Assembly: GCA_945952585.1 (NCBI GenBank) | Contig: CAMFII010000010.1 | Location: 62,001-126,000 of the forward strand | Length of the DNA stretch: 64,000 nt | Reading direction: 5' to 3' | DNA from: an uncultured Rhodobacter sp. | Lineage (GTDB): Bacteria > Pseudomonadota > Alphaproteobacteria > Rhodobacterales > Rhodobacteraceae | Part shown: positions 28,511-36,950 of the stretch, in pieces | Numbering within the stretch: the first letter of the stretch is position 1 | How the letters are laid out: every line of letters starts with the position of its first letter | The notes under the pieces: model-generated | What the model saw: the letters and a program-made list of their open reading frames with translations, nothing else | Told to the model about the DNA's origin: nothing | Database searches by the model: none | Translations under genes and position numbers: made by a program

Positions 28511-29760
28511 AGCGCATCGGGATCAACCCGGGCGGCAAGGTGAGGCAAGGCATGGCACTTTCTGGCAGGATGGCTTTCGGCGGGGCACCTTCGGGGTCGA
28601 CAGTCCGCGTGCTGATGGCTGGCGCGGCCCTAATGGCGCTGACCGCCTGTGTCAGCCCTCAGCGCGCCACGGACTGGGATCTACGCGGCAACGGCGCCTC
28701 GACGACGGAGGCCGCCGTGACGGCGACGGCGAACCGCCCGGTGCCGGATGCGCGTGGCGTCATCTCCTATCCGGGGTATCAGGTCGCGGTGGCGCGGCAG
28801 GGCGATACTGTGGGCACGGTGGCGACGCGCGTGGGCGTCGCCCCGACGCAACTGGCCGATTACAACGCGCTGAATGTCGACACGCCGCTGAACGATGGCG
28901 CGGTTCTTGCGCTGCCCAACCGTGTTGCCGAAAGCGCCCCGATGGGCAGCGCGGTCGGGACCGCTCCGGCAGCAACCGCGGGCGGCATCGAGGTGACCGC
29001 GATCGCGTCCTCCGCGATCGACCGCGCGGCCCCTGCTACCACCACCACCAGCGCCGCCGCCCCGGCTGGCGCTGAACCGATCCGCCACAAGGTCGCCCGC
29101 GGCGAGACCGCCTATTCGATCGCCCGGATGTACGGCGTCTCGGCGAAGTCGCTTGCGGAATGGAACGGGCTGGGCCCCGACCTTTCGGTGCATGAAGGCC
29201 AGTATCTGCTGATCCCGGTCGCCATGCCCGGTGCGGCCCCTGCCGCAGCCGCGACCAATGTGGTCAACGCCCCCGGCACGGAATCCCCGACGCCCGAGCC
29301 GCCCTCGGCATCGAAGCCGCTGCCGAAGGAGAAGACCCAACCTACCGCGGCCAAGCCCGAGAATACCCCGCCCTCGCCCGATCTCGGCAAGCAGCGCACG
29401 GCCGCCTCCGCGGCCCGCTTTGCCATGCCAGCCCAAGGCAGCATCATCCGGCCCTTCGCGCCCAAGGCCAACATGGGCATCGACATCGGCGCGCCGGGTG
29501 GCAGCCCGGTCAAGGCCGCCGATGACGGCACGGTCGGCGCGGTGACCAAGGATACGTCGGGCGTGGCGATCGTGGTGATCCGCCATGCCGGGAACCTTGC
29601 CACCGTCTACACCTATATCGACAACATCACCGTCAAGAAGGGCGACACCGTCAAGCGCGGCCAGCAATTCGCCACGGTGCGCAAGGCCGATCCCGCCTTC
29701 CTGCATTTCGAGGTGCGCAAAGGCACCGAGGCTGTCGATCCGGCGCCCTACATCCAGTAG
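28507..29760 (+). CDS. nlpD: NlpD-like lipoprotein: two LysM repeats and a degenerate LytM domain
   Basis: This 417-residue protein is probably an envelope lipoprotein that regulates peptidoglycan amidases. A lipobox LTAC puts the lipidated Cys at 48. LysM repeats lie at about 88-137 and 193-240, then a Pro/Ala-rich linker, then a peptidase M23 (LytM) domain at about 313-410. Zinc ligands look lost: the HxGxD motif reads NMGID, the mid-domain His is Asp (YIDN) and HxH reads FLH. This matches the non-catalytic NlpD/EnvC class. The first Met gives a long n-region; starts at 28552 or 28570 are possible. It ends 4 nt from convergent trgB. Confidence 0.88.
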   Translation: MKRIGINPGGKVRQGMALSGRMAFGGAPSGSTVRVLMAGAALMALTACVSPQRATDWDLRGNGASTTEAAVTATANRPVPDARGVISYPGYQVAVARQGDTVGTVATRVGVAPTQLADYNALNVDTPLNDGAVLALPNRVAESAPMGSAVGTAPAATAGGIEVTAIASSAIDRAAPATTTTSAAAPAGAEPIRHKVARGETAYSIARMYGVSAKSLAEWNGLGPDLSVHEGQYLLIPVAMPGAAPAAAATNVVNAPGTESPTPEPPSASKPLPKEKTQPTAAKPENTPPSPDLGKQRTAASAARFAMPAQGSIIRPFAPKANMGIDIGAPGGSPVKAADDGTVGAVTKDTSGVAIVVIRHAGNLATVYTYIDNITVKKGDTVKRGQQFATVRKADPAFLHFEVRKGTEAVDPAPYIQ

Positions 29761-29764
29761 GGCG

Positions 29765-30892
29765 TCAGCCGCCCTGCCGCAGGCGGTCCCGGTTCGCGGC
29801 CAGCCAGAGCACGGTCACCAGAAGCGGCGCGTTGTTGATCTCGCCGCTCGCGGTCAGGTCCATCAGGCGGTCGAAGCCGATCAGGTGGCCGCGGATATCC
29901 TCGGATTCCTCGGCCAGCCCGAAGGTCCCGGCACTGCCATCGGGCAGGTCGGTCAGGGCGACATAGGAATAGAGGTATTCGGCCTTGGCACCCGGCGAAG
30001 GGTAATAGCCGGCGGCAAAATGCATCGGGCCGATCACCAGACCCGCTTCTTCCACCGCCTCGCGCCGCGCCGACTCCTCGGGCGTCTCGCCCGGGTCGAT
30101 GCGCCCTGCAATCGCCTCGAGCAGCCAGGGCTGGCGATCGCCCCGCGCCAGGGGGCCGGGACGGAACTGTTCGATCAGCAGCACGCGATCGCGCACCGGG
30201 TCATAGGGCAAAACGGTCACCGCATCGCCCGAGATGAAGACCGCCCGGTTTACCTCGGGGCCCAGACCACCGCGGAACCGGGCATGGCGCAGGTCATATT
30301 CCTCGACGGCGAAGAAATTCGCGTAGGTCTGGCGGACGGATCGGGTCGCGACATCACCCGGCCGGGCGTCATGGCGCAACGTCGCCGGCGCCGGCTGGGC
30401 AACCGCGCGCGCCCGCGACGAGGCGCGTACCATCATCAGCCGAAGCCGGCGGCGGATACGGGCGGGGTCAGCCTGCCCCTGAAGCGCCAGCACATCCTCG
30501 ACCGTTGCGGCAAGGGTCGCGCCCCATTGCACGGACCAGGGGCCTTGCAACCACGGCTTAACGCCATCGGAGGGCGGGTGGATCGGAACCAGCGCGCGCG
30601 CGGTGCGATGGCCGGCTTCGGTGGCAACCGTCACCAGTGCAAGGCTCTGGTCCAGAACCTCGGCCAGGAATTCAAGCCGCGCGAGGCCATCCAGATCGAG
30701 CCGCAGCACGATGCCCTCGGCCTTCTGGCCCTTTTCCGGCAGCAGGTGGGGCCAGGGATCGTCCCGGGCGATCAGGATGGCGTGATCGCCCAGGCTTGCC
30801 GGGATCTCGGTCCTGTCGGCTCCAAGGATTGCACGGCGCGATGCGGGAAGCGCCAGCGCGCCATGCAGGAAGACGTCTTCGATCACGGCCAC
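29765..30892 (-). CDS. trgB: TrgB-like fusion: gamma-glutamylcyclotransferase-like domain plus NUDIX hydrolase
   Basis: This 375-residue protein joins an N-terminal AIG2/gamma-glutamylcyclotransferase-like part (about 1-150; VFLHGALAL, FLAEVL) to a C-terminal NUDIX domain of ADP-ribose pyrophosphatase type (about 185-375; YDLRHARFRGG). The Nudix box is complete: Gly263, Glu269, Arg277, Glu278, Glu281, Glu282 and Gly284. A NUDIX protein named TrgB lies next to TrgA in Rhodobacter tellurite-resistance loci, as I recall; the enzymatic link to tellurite is unclear. It overlaps trgA by 10 nt as the last gene of the phr-cfa-trgA-trgB series. Confidence 0.82.
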   Translation of the reverse strand: MAVIEDVFLHGALALPASRRAILGADRTEIPASLGDHAILIARDDPWPHLLPEKGQKAEGIVLRLDLDGLARLEFLAEVLDQSLALVTVATEAGHRTARALVPIHPPSDGVKPWLQGPWSVQWGATLAATVEDVLALQGQADPARIRRRLRLMMVRASSRARAVAQPAPATLRHDARPGDVATRSVRQTYANFFAVEEYDLRHARFRGGLGPEVNRAVFISGDAVTVLPYDPVRDRVLLIEQFRPGPLARGDRQPWLLEAIAGRIDPGETPEESARREAVEEAGLVIGPMHFAAGYYPSPGAKAEYLYSYVALTDLPDGSAGTFGLAEESEDIRGHLIGFDRLMDLTASGEINNAPLLVTVLWLAANRDRLRQGG

Positions 30893-31323
30893 CTGCGGCT
30901 GACAAACTCGACAACCACACCGGCCAGAATGCCGCCAGCGAAGGCCGGAACCAGCACATCGACGGTCAGGATCGACCGGCTGAAATCAAGCATCAACCCG
31001 CCTGCGCCCAACAGCGCCTCCATCGGGTCGCCGTAAATCTTGCGGGTCGACTGGATGACCATGACATAGATCGCGAAGGTCAGGATCACCCAGAAAAAAA
31101 CCGTGACCACCGTGCGCGCGCCAAACCCGATCGAGGCCCAGTAACCGGCGCCGGCCAGCCGCCCGGACACACGCCAGCCCCAGACCAGCCCAATGAAGGC
31201 CGAAACCTCGCTCAGATAGCCCCAGACGGTGCGTTCGGTGATCGTGGTCTTGTAGATCTCGGCGATACCAAAACCGAGCGCGGCGAAGAGAATAGCAGCA
31301 ACGAGCTTGGCGGCGGTCGGCAT
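30883..31323 (-). CDS. trgA: TrgA family membrane protein (tellurite resistance)
   Basis: This 146-residue membrane protein starts MPTAAKLVAAILFAALGFG and has about four membrane segments (about 5-25, 36-52, 65-90, 120-140). It resembles TrgA, one of the proteins linked to high tellurite resistance in Rhodobacter sphaeroides. The mechanism is unknown. It sits 7 nt after cfa and overlaps trgB by 10 nt, so the genes are almost certainly co-transcribed. The context (photolyase, cyclopropane synthase) points to a general oxidative or photo-oxidative stress role. Confidence 0.82.
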   Translation of the reverse strand: MPTAAKLVAAILFAALGFGIAEIYKTTITERTVWGYLSEVSAFIGLVWGWRVSGRLAGAGYWASIGFGARTVVTVFFWVILTFAIYVMVIQSTRKIYGDPMEALLGAGGLMLDFSRSILTVDVLVPAFAGGILAGVVVEFVSRRWP

Positions 31324-31330
31324 CGCGGTC

Positions 31331-32542
31331 CTATTGCGGTCGGGTGACGGTGATCTGCGTCACGTCGCAGTTACCGCCGCGGAACGTACCGGCGCAAGAG
31401 GTGAGGTAGAAGTTCCACATCCGCCGGAAGCGGTCGTCAAAGCCCATCCGCGAAATCTCGTCCCACCGCCCGTTGAAGGTGTCATGCCAGCGCCGGAGCG
31501 TCTGGCTGTAGCTTTGGCCGAACTCGATCGAGTGCAGCACCCTGAGCCCCGCCCGCTCGACCTCGCCGCGCAGGACTGAAGGCGAAGGCAGCATTCCCCC
31601 GGGAAAGATGTATTTCTGGATGAAATCCACGCCGCGCTTGTAGACCTCCCACCGCTTGTCCTGGACGGTGATGATCTGGAGCGTGGCGTTCCGCCCCGGC
31701 TTCAGCCGGTCGCGCAGCGTGTTGAAATAGACCGGCCAGAACTTCTCACCAACGGCCTCGAACATCTCGATCGAGGCGATGCCGTCATAGCTGCCGGTCT
31801 CGTCCCGGTAGTCCTGGAGCTTGATCTGCACCCGGTCGGACAGCCCCGCCCGATGGATGCGGGCCACCGCGTAATCGTGCTGGGCCTTGGAGATGGTCAG
31901 ACCGGTCACCTTCAGCCCGCGTTCCTTGGCCGCGTATTCGGCGAAACCGCCCCAGCCGCAGCCGATCTCGAGCACGTGGTCGCCCTCGGTCGCACCCATC
32001 TGGTCGATCATGCTGGCATATTTCTGGATCTGCGCCTTTTCGAGGCTTTCCTGCCCTGTGCGGAACAGCGCCGAGGAATAGGTCATCGTGTCGTCCAGCC
32101 AGAGCCGGTAGAAGTCGTTGCCAAGGTCGTAGTGGTATTCGATGTTCTTTTTCGCCTGCTCGCGGGTGTTGCGCTGCAGCCAGAAGCGGAACTTCTCGTA
32201 GGCCCGGATCAGGCCCAGACCGGGGAAACCGTCATAGACGCCGTCATTGTCCTCGTGGACCAGATCCATGAAGGCCTGCAGGTCCGGCGTCGTCCACCAG
32301 CCGTCGAGATAGGCGTCGCAGAAGCCAAGATCGCCTTCGCGGATCAGCCGGGCGAAGGTGTCGGGGTTGTGGACGTGGATCTCGGCCACCGGCCCGGGAT
32401 TTGGCCCCTCGGCCCGGAAGCGCCGGCCATCGGGCAGGACGAAATCCAGCCGACCGTTCTGCAGTCGACGCGCGACATCGAACGCCGCAGTGAAATACCG
32501 CGGCAGGTCTTTCTGGTCCTTCGTTGATGTCAGTGCCGTCAC
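31331..32542 (-). CDS. cfa: Cyclopropane-fatty-acyl-phospholipid synthase
   Basis: This 403-residue SAM-dependent enzyme would add a methylene bridge to unsaturated acyl chains of membrane phospholipids. It has a lipid-binding N-terminal region, the family stretch NIEYHYDLGNDFYRLWLDDT, SAM motif I VLEIGCGWGGFAEY and the ASIEMFEAVGEKFWP block, then YIFPGGMLPS. The start is a GTG at 32542 (VTALTS) behind a G-rich GGGGGGAA site; longer reading frames only run into phr. It is followed by trgA after 7 nt. It is the nearest gene downstream of phr, with 62 nt between. Confidence 0.9.
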   Translation of the reverse strand: MTALTSTKDQKDLPRYFTAAFDVARRLQNGRLDFVLPDGRRFRAEGPNPGPVAEIHVHNPDTFARLIREGDLGFCDAYLDGWWTTPDLQAFMDLVHEDNDGVYDGFPGLGLIRAYEKFRFWLQRNTREQAKKNIEYHYDLGNDFYRLWLDDTMTYSSALFRTGQESLEKAQIQKYASMIDQMGATEGDHVLEIGCGWGGFAEYAAKERGLKVTGLTISKAQHDYAVARIHRAGLSDRVQIKLQDYRDETGSYDGIASIEMFEAVGEKFWPVYFNTLRDRLKPGRNATLQIITVQDKRWEVYKRGVDFIQKYIFPGGMLPSPSVLRGEVERAGLRVLHSIEFGQSYSQTLRRWHDTFNGRWDEISRMGFDDRFRRMWNFYLTSCAGTFRGGNCDVTQITVTRPQ

Positions 32543-32604
32543 TATTTCCCCCCCGGCTTGGTCGTCTTTTGTTTTGCGGATGCTGGCCGATGATTTCCCG
32601 AGGC

Positions 32605-34014
32605 TCAAGACTTTCTTGACGCATAGGCGGCGAGTGCCCGCTCGCGCCCAGCCTCGAGGCCGACAATCGGCTGCGGATAGGGCGTCTTGGGATCTAGATG
32701 CCAGGATCGGGGCACGGCGTCGAAATAGGACAGCGCCTCTGGTTCCGGTCGCGACGACAGTTCGGCGATGAACCGGCGGCGGTAGGTGCCATCCGGATCG
32801 AACTTCTCGGCCTGGGTGGCGGGGTTGAAGATGCGGAAATAGGGCGCCGCATCGGGCCCCGAGCCTGCCGCCCATTGCCAGCCCATCGCGTTCGAGGCCG
32901 GATCCCAATCGGTCAGGCAATCCGCGAACCAGTCGAGCCCGACCTTCCAATGGGTCATCAGGTGCTTGGTGAGGTAGGAGGCGACGATCATCCGCCCGCG
33001 ATTGTGCATGGTGCCGGTGACGTACATCTCGCGCATGGCGGCATCGACCAGCGGCTCTCCGGTCATGCCCCGCCGCCAGGCCTCGGCCAGGGCGTTGTCG
33101 CCGATCCAGGGAAAGCCATCCCACTCCTCGCGCCAGTTCCGTGTCGCGATATGGGGCGTGTGGTAGAGAAGGTGCCAGGCGAAGTCGCGCCAGACCAGTT
33201 CCTTGAGGAAATGCTCGGCGCCGTGCCGGCCCTCTTCCATCGCGCGCCAGCCGGCATGCCAGATGGTGCGCACGCCGATCTCGCCATAGGTCAGGTTCTC
33301 GGACAGGCGCGAGGTGGCGTCGCGGCCCGGATAATCGCGTGCCTCGCGGTAGTCCTCGATCGGGCCGCCCAGAAAGCGCTGTAGCCGCGCCGACGCCGCT
33401 GCCTCGCCCACCGCCTGCCAGGGCCGAACGATCGCCGCGCCGCGCCGCATCGCCGCCCCCATGCGCCAGTCAGCCAGCCGGTCGGACAGGGGCCAGTCCT
33501 CGGGCGGCGGCAGGTGCGACGGCGCGGGCTCGGGCGGCGGAACCGGCCGCCCACGGACGGACTTCCAGAACGGGGTGTAGACCTTGAAGAACCCGCCCTG
33601 CCCGGTTTCGACCGTCCAGGGCTCGAACAGGACCGAACCGGGATGGCTTTCAGCGATCAGGCCCCGCGCCTTCAGCGCCGCCTTGACCGCCGTGTCGCGC
33701 GCACGGCCGTCCGGGTCATAGGTCCGCGTCCAGAAAACGCCCCCGGCGCCGGTTTCGGCGACGAGACGCTCCAACTCTGCCATTGCCGGCCCGCGCCGCA
33801 GGATCAGGCGGCTGCCTCGCGCCGCGAGCGCTGCAGCAAAAGCCTCGATCGCCAGCCCCAGCCGCCACTTCGCCGCCGCCCCGAGCGCTTCCGTTTCGGG
33901 ATCGAAGAGGAAGACGGGCAGCAGCGGACGGCCGGTCGCCACCGCCGCCGTCAGCATGGGGTTGTCCGCCAGTCGAAGGTCGCGGCGGAACCAGAGGATC
34001 AGGGGCGGAGTCAT
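32605..34014 (-). CDS. phr: Deoxyribodipyrimidine photolyase (FAD, CPD class I type)
   Basis: This 469-residue photolyase repairs UV-made pyrimidine dimers with blue light. An N-terminal antenna-binding domain (LILWFRRDLRLADNPML) is followed by the C-terminal FAD-binding helical domain with RLSENLTYGEIGVRTIW, WRDFAWHLLYHTPH, MTGEPLVDAAMREMYVTGTMHNRGRMIVASYL and WDPASNAMGWQWAAGSGPDAAPYFRIFNP. The latter blocks are canonical for class I CPD photolyase rather than CryB/6-4 types. It heads the phr-cfa-trgA-trgB series and has a candidate ECF-sigma promoter just upstream. Confidence 0.93.
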   Translation of the reverse strand: MTPPLILWFRRDLRLADNPMLTAAVATGRPLLPVFLFDPETEALGAAAKWRLGLAIEAFAAALAARGSRLILRRGPAMAELERLVAETGAGGVFWTRTYDPDGRARDTAVKAALKARGLIAESHPGSVLFEPWTVETGQGGFFKVYTPFWKSVRGRPVPPPEPAPSHLPPPEDWPLSDRLADWRMGAAMRRGAAIVRPWQAVGEAAASARLQRFLGGPIEDYREARDYPGRDATSRLSENLTYGEIGVRTIWHAGWRAMEEGRHGAEHFLKELVWRDFAWHLLYHTPHIATRNWREEWDGFPWIGDNALAEAWRRGMTGEPLVDAAMREMYVTGTMHNRGRMIVASYLTKHLMTHWKVGLDWFADCLTDWDPASNAMGWQWAAGSGPDAAPYFRIFNPATQAEKFDPDGTYRRRFIAELSSRPEPEALSYFDAVPRSWHLDPKTPYPQPIVGLEAGRERALAAYASRKS

Positions 34015-34039
34015 GTCGGGCCTAGGCGGATCACATCGG

Positions 34040-34069
34040 CTAATACGGCGGAGAGGAAGGACCGGATCA
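34040..34069 (-). promoter_or_regulatory. Candidate ECF sigma (RpoE-like) promoter for phr
   Basis: On the minus strand TGATCC (34069-34064) and TATTAG (34045-34040) are separated by 18 nt, ending 25 nt before the phr ATG. TGATCC is the -35 element I recall for Rhodobacter RpoE (singlet-oxygen) promoters, and phr genes belong to that response. The -10 match is weaker. Confidence 0.45.
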
Positions 34070-34072
34070 GGA

Positions 34073-34106
34073 CATTATCTGCTCACAAGCGTCCTCGGGG
34101 GTGAGC
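34073..34106 (-). repeat. Degenerate copy of interspersed repeat (copy 1 of 3)
   Basis: TTATCTGCTCACAAGCGTCC and the following GGGGG run match copies at 56141-56190 and 63811-63864. This copy has lost the terminal hairpin. It lies downstream of the minus-strand class V aminotransferase gene, the same relative position as the others. Confidence 0.55.
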
Positions 34107-34214
34107 CGCGCCCGGACGATCTTCGAATGGAAGGTCGTCAACGGCGATCGCCCGTTCCGGACAGGACCGGGCTGGGGGCACATGGCCAAGGGGGAAAGAA
34201 GCCCCCGTCCGACC

Positions 34215-35444
34215 TTACAGCACTTCGTCGAGCGCCGCGATCAGCCGCGAGACTTCCTCGGCGCTGGTATAATGCACGAGGCTCATCCGGAGCACGCCCT
34301 TCTCGGTGTCGACCCCCATCGCCTCAAGCGGGCGGACGGCATAGAAATGGCTGCCGCCGCAATTGACCCCACGTTTGCCAAGCTCACCCGCCACCGGCTC
34401 CGCCGCCCGGTCAAGGGCGACAGCCACGGTGGGCGCGCGGTCTGCCGCCTTTCGCGGCCCGATCAGGCGTAGGTCGTTGCGCCCGGCAAGGTAGTCGAGC
34501 AGCGGCGCCACGATCTCGATCTCACGCGCCCGCATCAGGTCATGCACGGCGCGGTTCCGTGCGGCGGGGGTCGCCGAGCCGGCAAAATGGCGGGCATGGA
34601 GTGCGTCGATGTAGTCGGCGATCCCGGCCGAGGCCGCGATCTGGGCATGGTCCGGCCCCGCCGGGGTAAAGCGCTTGTAGAGCGTACCGGCGTTGAACCA
34701 GTGGCCCTGCGCCGGTAGCTCCTCGCCGAAGCTGCGGGCAATGGTCATGATGCCCTGATGCGGCCCGTAGGTCTTGTAGGCCGAGAACAGGTAGACATCG
34801 GCCCCAAGCGCCGGAATGTCGGGCAGACCGTGCGGGGCATAGCTCACGCCGTCGACCACCGTCCGGGCGCCCGCCGCCCGCGCCATCGCGCAGATCTCGG
34901 CCACCGGGTTGATCTCGGCCACCACGTTCGAGCAATGCGGGAAGCAGACCAGCTTCACCTTGCCGTCGCCCAGCAGCCGGGACAGGTCGGCCGGGTCCAG
35001 ATGGCCGGTCTCGGGGTCAACCCGCCATTCCCGAACCTCGACCCCCTCGTCCGCCAGACGCCGCCAGACGCCGGAATTCGCCTCGTGATCCTGGTTGGTC
35101 ACCACGATCGCGGCATCCTTGCCCTTGAGCCACAGCCGAACGGCATTGGCCAGCACGAAGGTATTGGCGCTGGTCGAGGGGCCAAAGCTCAACTCGTCCG
35201 GGGCGATCCCCATCATGGCCGACAGCCGCGCCCGGGCTTCATCCATCTCCTCCCCCGCCAGCTGCGAGACGGCGAAGGGCGCATAGGGCTGGACCTTGCG
35301 CTCGGTGTAGAAGCGATGCAGCCGGTCAACGACCTGACGGCAGGGATAGGAGCCGCCCGCATTCTCGAAAAAGGCCTGATCCTGCAGGCCGGGAACCGAA
35401 AAGGCGGGGAACTGGCTGCGCACGAAGTCGAGGTCAAAGGGCAT
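34215..35444 (-). CDS. Class V aminotransferase, cysteine desulfurase-like
   Basis: This 409-residue PLP enzyme resembles the cysteine desulfurase-like branch of class V aminotransferases. It has FENAGGSYPCRQVVDRL near the start, SFGPSTSANTFVLANA, NQDHEANSGVWRRL, the cofactor Asp in VVDGVSYAPHGLPD and the Schiff-base Lys in YLFSAYKTYGPHQG. The active-site loop Cys of SufS or IscS is not evident, so the substrate is uncertain; other amino-acid lyases or aminotransferases are possible. It is a single gene, with the divergent binding-protein gene 214 nt away on the other side. Confidence 0.82.
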   Translation of the reverse strand: MPFDLDFVRSQFPAFSVPGLQDQAFFENAGGSYPCRQVVDRLHRFYTERKVQPYAPFAVSQLAGEEMDEARARLSAMMGIAPDELSFGPSTSANTFVLANAVRLWLKGKDAAIVVTNQDHEANSGVWRRLADEGVEVREWRVDPETGHLDPADLSRLLGDGKVKLVCFPHCSNVVAEINPVAEICAMARAAGARTVVDGVSYAPHGLPDIPALGADVYLFSAYKTYGPHQGIMTIARSFGEELPAQGHWFNAGTLYKRFTPAGPDHAQIAASAGIADYIDALHARHFAGSATPAARNRAVHDLMRAREIEIVAPLLDYLAGRNDLRLIGPRKAADRAPTVAVALDRAAEPVAGELGKRGVNCGGSHFYAVRPLEAMGVDTEKGVLRMSLVHYTSAEEVSRLIAALDEVL

Positions 35445-35542
35445 CTTCAGGGGATTCCGTTGCTTGCGTCGCCGGGACGATCCGGTTGCCCTGTCCTATC
35501 ATCCGCCACAGGGCCGCTCCAGCCGTTACCGTACTCTCCAAA

Positions 35543-35554
35543 ATTTGATCAAAT
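35543..35554. promoter_or_regulatory. Palindrome ATTTGATCAAAT upstream of binding protein 1
   Basis: A perfect 12-bp palindrome lies in the divergent gap 105 nt before binding protein 1. A near copy (ATTTGATCATAAAT, 36848-36861) precedes binding protein 2. The form fits GntR-type or similar operators; no regulator gene is adjacent. Confidence 0.45.
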
Positions 35555-35658
35555 CTTTGGGACAACCATTGCGTCCTCAAGGGGACGTGGCATAGTCCGC
35601 GCGGAATTGCGCCTTCCCGCGAATGAGTCGCCGGCCGGCGCCCAGAGGAGAGGTAGCA

Positions 35659-36714
35659 ATGAAACATGTGAGCATGCTGAAGGCCGGGCTCTGCGCCCTG
35701 GCGATCATGGCCCCGCTTGCGGCCCGGGCGGAAGACCCGGAACTTCTGGTGCTGGACTGGGCCGGGTTCGGTCTTCCCGGCCTGATGGAAGCCTACAAGG
35801 CGAAGAACGGCGACCTGCCGACCTACTCCTTCTACGGCGATGACGACGAGGCCTATCAGAAGGTCGCTTCGGGGTTCCGCGCCGATGTCGGCCACCCCTG
35901 CTCGCAGATGATCGCGAAATACCGCAATGCCGACCTGATCGAGCCTTGGGACGTCAGCAAGATCCCGGAATTCGCCAATATCCACCCGGCCTTCCTGCAG
36001 TCGCCGATCTTCAAGGATGACAAGGGCGTCTGGTTCATCCCGACCGACTATGGCTTTACCGCGGTCGCCTACAACACCGACAAGGTCCCGGCCGAGGACA
36101 TCGCCTCGCTCGACGTGTTCCGCAACCCGGCCTATGCCGGGCGCATCTCGCTGCCCGACAACACCGATGACGTCTGGGCGCTGGCGCTGCTGGCTACGGG
36201 CGTGACCGACTGGACCAACGTCACCGACGACCAGTTCGCCGCCGCTGCCGCCTGGCTGCGCGAGGTGAACCCGAATGTCCGCGCCTACTGGAAGGACCCC
36301 TCGGAATTGTCACAGCTGATGGCGACGGGCGAGGTTCTTGTGGCCTGGTCTTGGAACGACAGCGTGACCATCCTGAAGAAGGAAGGGTTCCCGGTCGGCT
36401 TCCAGCGCGAGCCGAAGGAAGGCGTCTCGTCCTTCTTCTGCGGCTACGTGAACTTCAAGAACGGCCCGGGCAAGGAAGACAAGGCCTATGACTTCATCAA
36501 CTCCTGGCTGACCCCCGCGAGCGCGCGGGCGCTTCTGGACGAGATCGGTTATGCCCAGGCCGACGACGCTTCGCTGGCGACCATCCCGAATGACGAGTTG
36601 GTCGCCGCAGGCGTCAGCCCGATCAAGGGCACCGTCCTGTCGCAAACCCCGATCGACCCCGAGATGCGCAACCGCATGCTCGAGGAATTCGAACAGATCA
36701 AGGCCGGCTTCTGA
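35659..36714 (+). CDS. PotD-like periplasmic binding protein 1 (tandem copy)
   Basis: This 351-residue protein is an extracellular solute-binding protein of the spermidine/putrescine (PotD) family. A signal peptide ends in the AxA site ARA (cleavage near residue 25). The mature part has LLVLDWAGF, ADVGHPCSQMIAKYR, IEPWDVSKIPEF, WFIPTDYGFTAVAYNTD and AGRISLPDNTDDVWALALLATG. The ATG at 35659 follows AGAGGAGAGG; an earlier in-frame start at 35623 lacks the signal layout. A strong terminator follows at 36736-36769, then a close paralogue. No permease or ATPase gene is in the window, so its transporter lies elsewhere. The ligand is unproven; polyamine or another small cation is likely. Confidence 0.88.
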   Translation: MKHVSMLKAGLCALAIMAPLAARAEDPELLVLDWAGFGLPGLMEAYKAKNGDLPTYSFYGDDDEAYQKVASGFRADVGHPCSQMIAKYRNADLIEPWDVSKIPEFANIHPAFLQSPIFKDDKGVWFIPTDYGFTAVAYNTDKVPAEDIASLDVFRNPAYAGRISLPDNTDDVWALALLATGVTDWTNVTDDQFAAAAAWLREVNPNVRAYWKDPSELSQLMATGEVLVAWSWNDSVTILKKEGFPVGFQREPKEGVSSFFCGYVNFKNGPGKEDKAYDFINSWLTPASARALLDEIGYAQADDASLATIPNDELVAAGVSPIKGTVLSQTPIDPEMRNRMLEEFEQIKAGF

Positions 36715-36735
36715 GGCCTATCAGTTGGACGAACC

Positions 36736-36769
36736 ACGCCCGGGCCTTTGGTCCGGGCGTTTTCTTTTC
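36736..36769 (+). terminator. Strong terminator between tandem binding-protein genes
   Basis: ACGCCCGGGCC (36736-36746) pairs with GGTCCGGGCGT (36750-36760), one G-T pair, TTT loop, followed by TTTCTTTT. Binding protein 2 therefore probably has its own promoter. Confidence 0.88.
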
Positions 36770-36847
36770 GGATGACGGGCTCCTGAAGCTTCCGCTTGGC
36801 CTCGCGGGACTGCCCATTTTTCCGCCGGTTGCCGCAAGGGAAAGCAG

Positions 36848-36861
36848 ATTTGATCATAAAT
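36848..36861. promoter_or_regulatory. Palindrome-like ATTTGATCATAAAT upstream of binding protein 2
   Basis: Shares ATTTGATCA with the palindrome upstream of binding protein 1, about 90 nt before the start of the second gene. It suggests common regulation of both copies. Confidence 0.4.
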
Positions 36862-36950
36862 TCTACAAAAAGTGACTTGCCGGAAATCATACTTCACTCT
36901 TACCTCGATTTTTGAACGACAACAAAAACAGACCAACGACGGGAGTCACC

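Noticed and set aside
32543-33124. Longer cfa reading extending into phr
   Set aside because: The extra 194 residues are translated from phr in another frame. A GTG with a G-rich ribosome site at 32542 gives the normal Cfa length.
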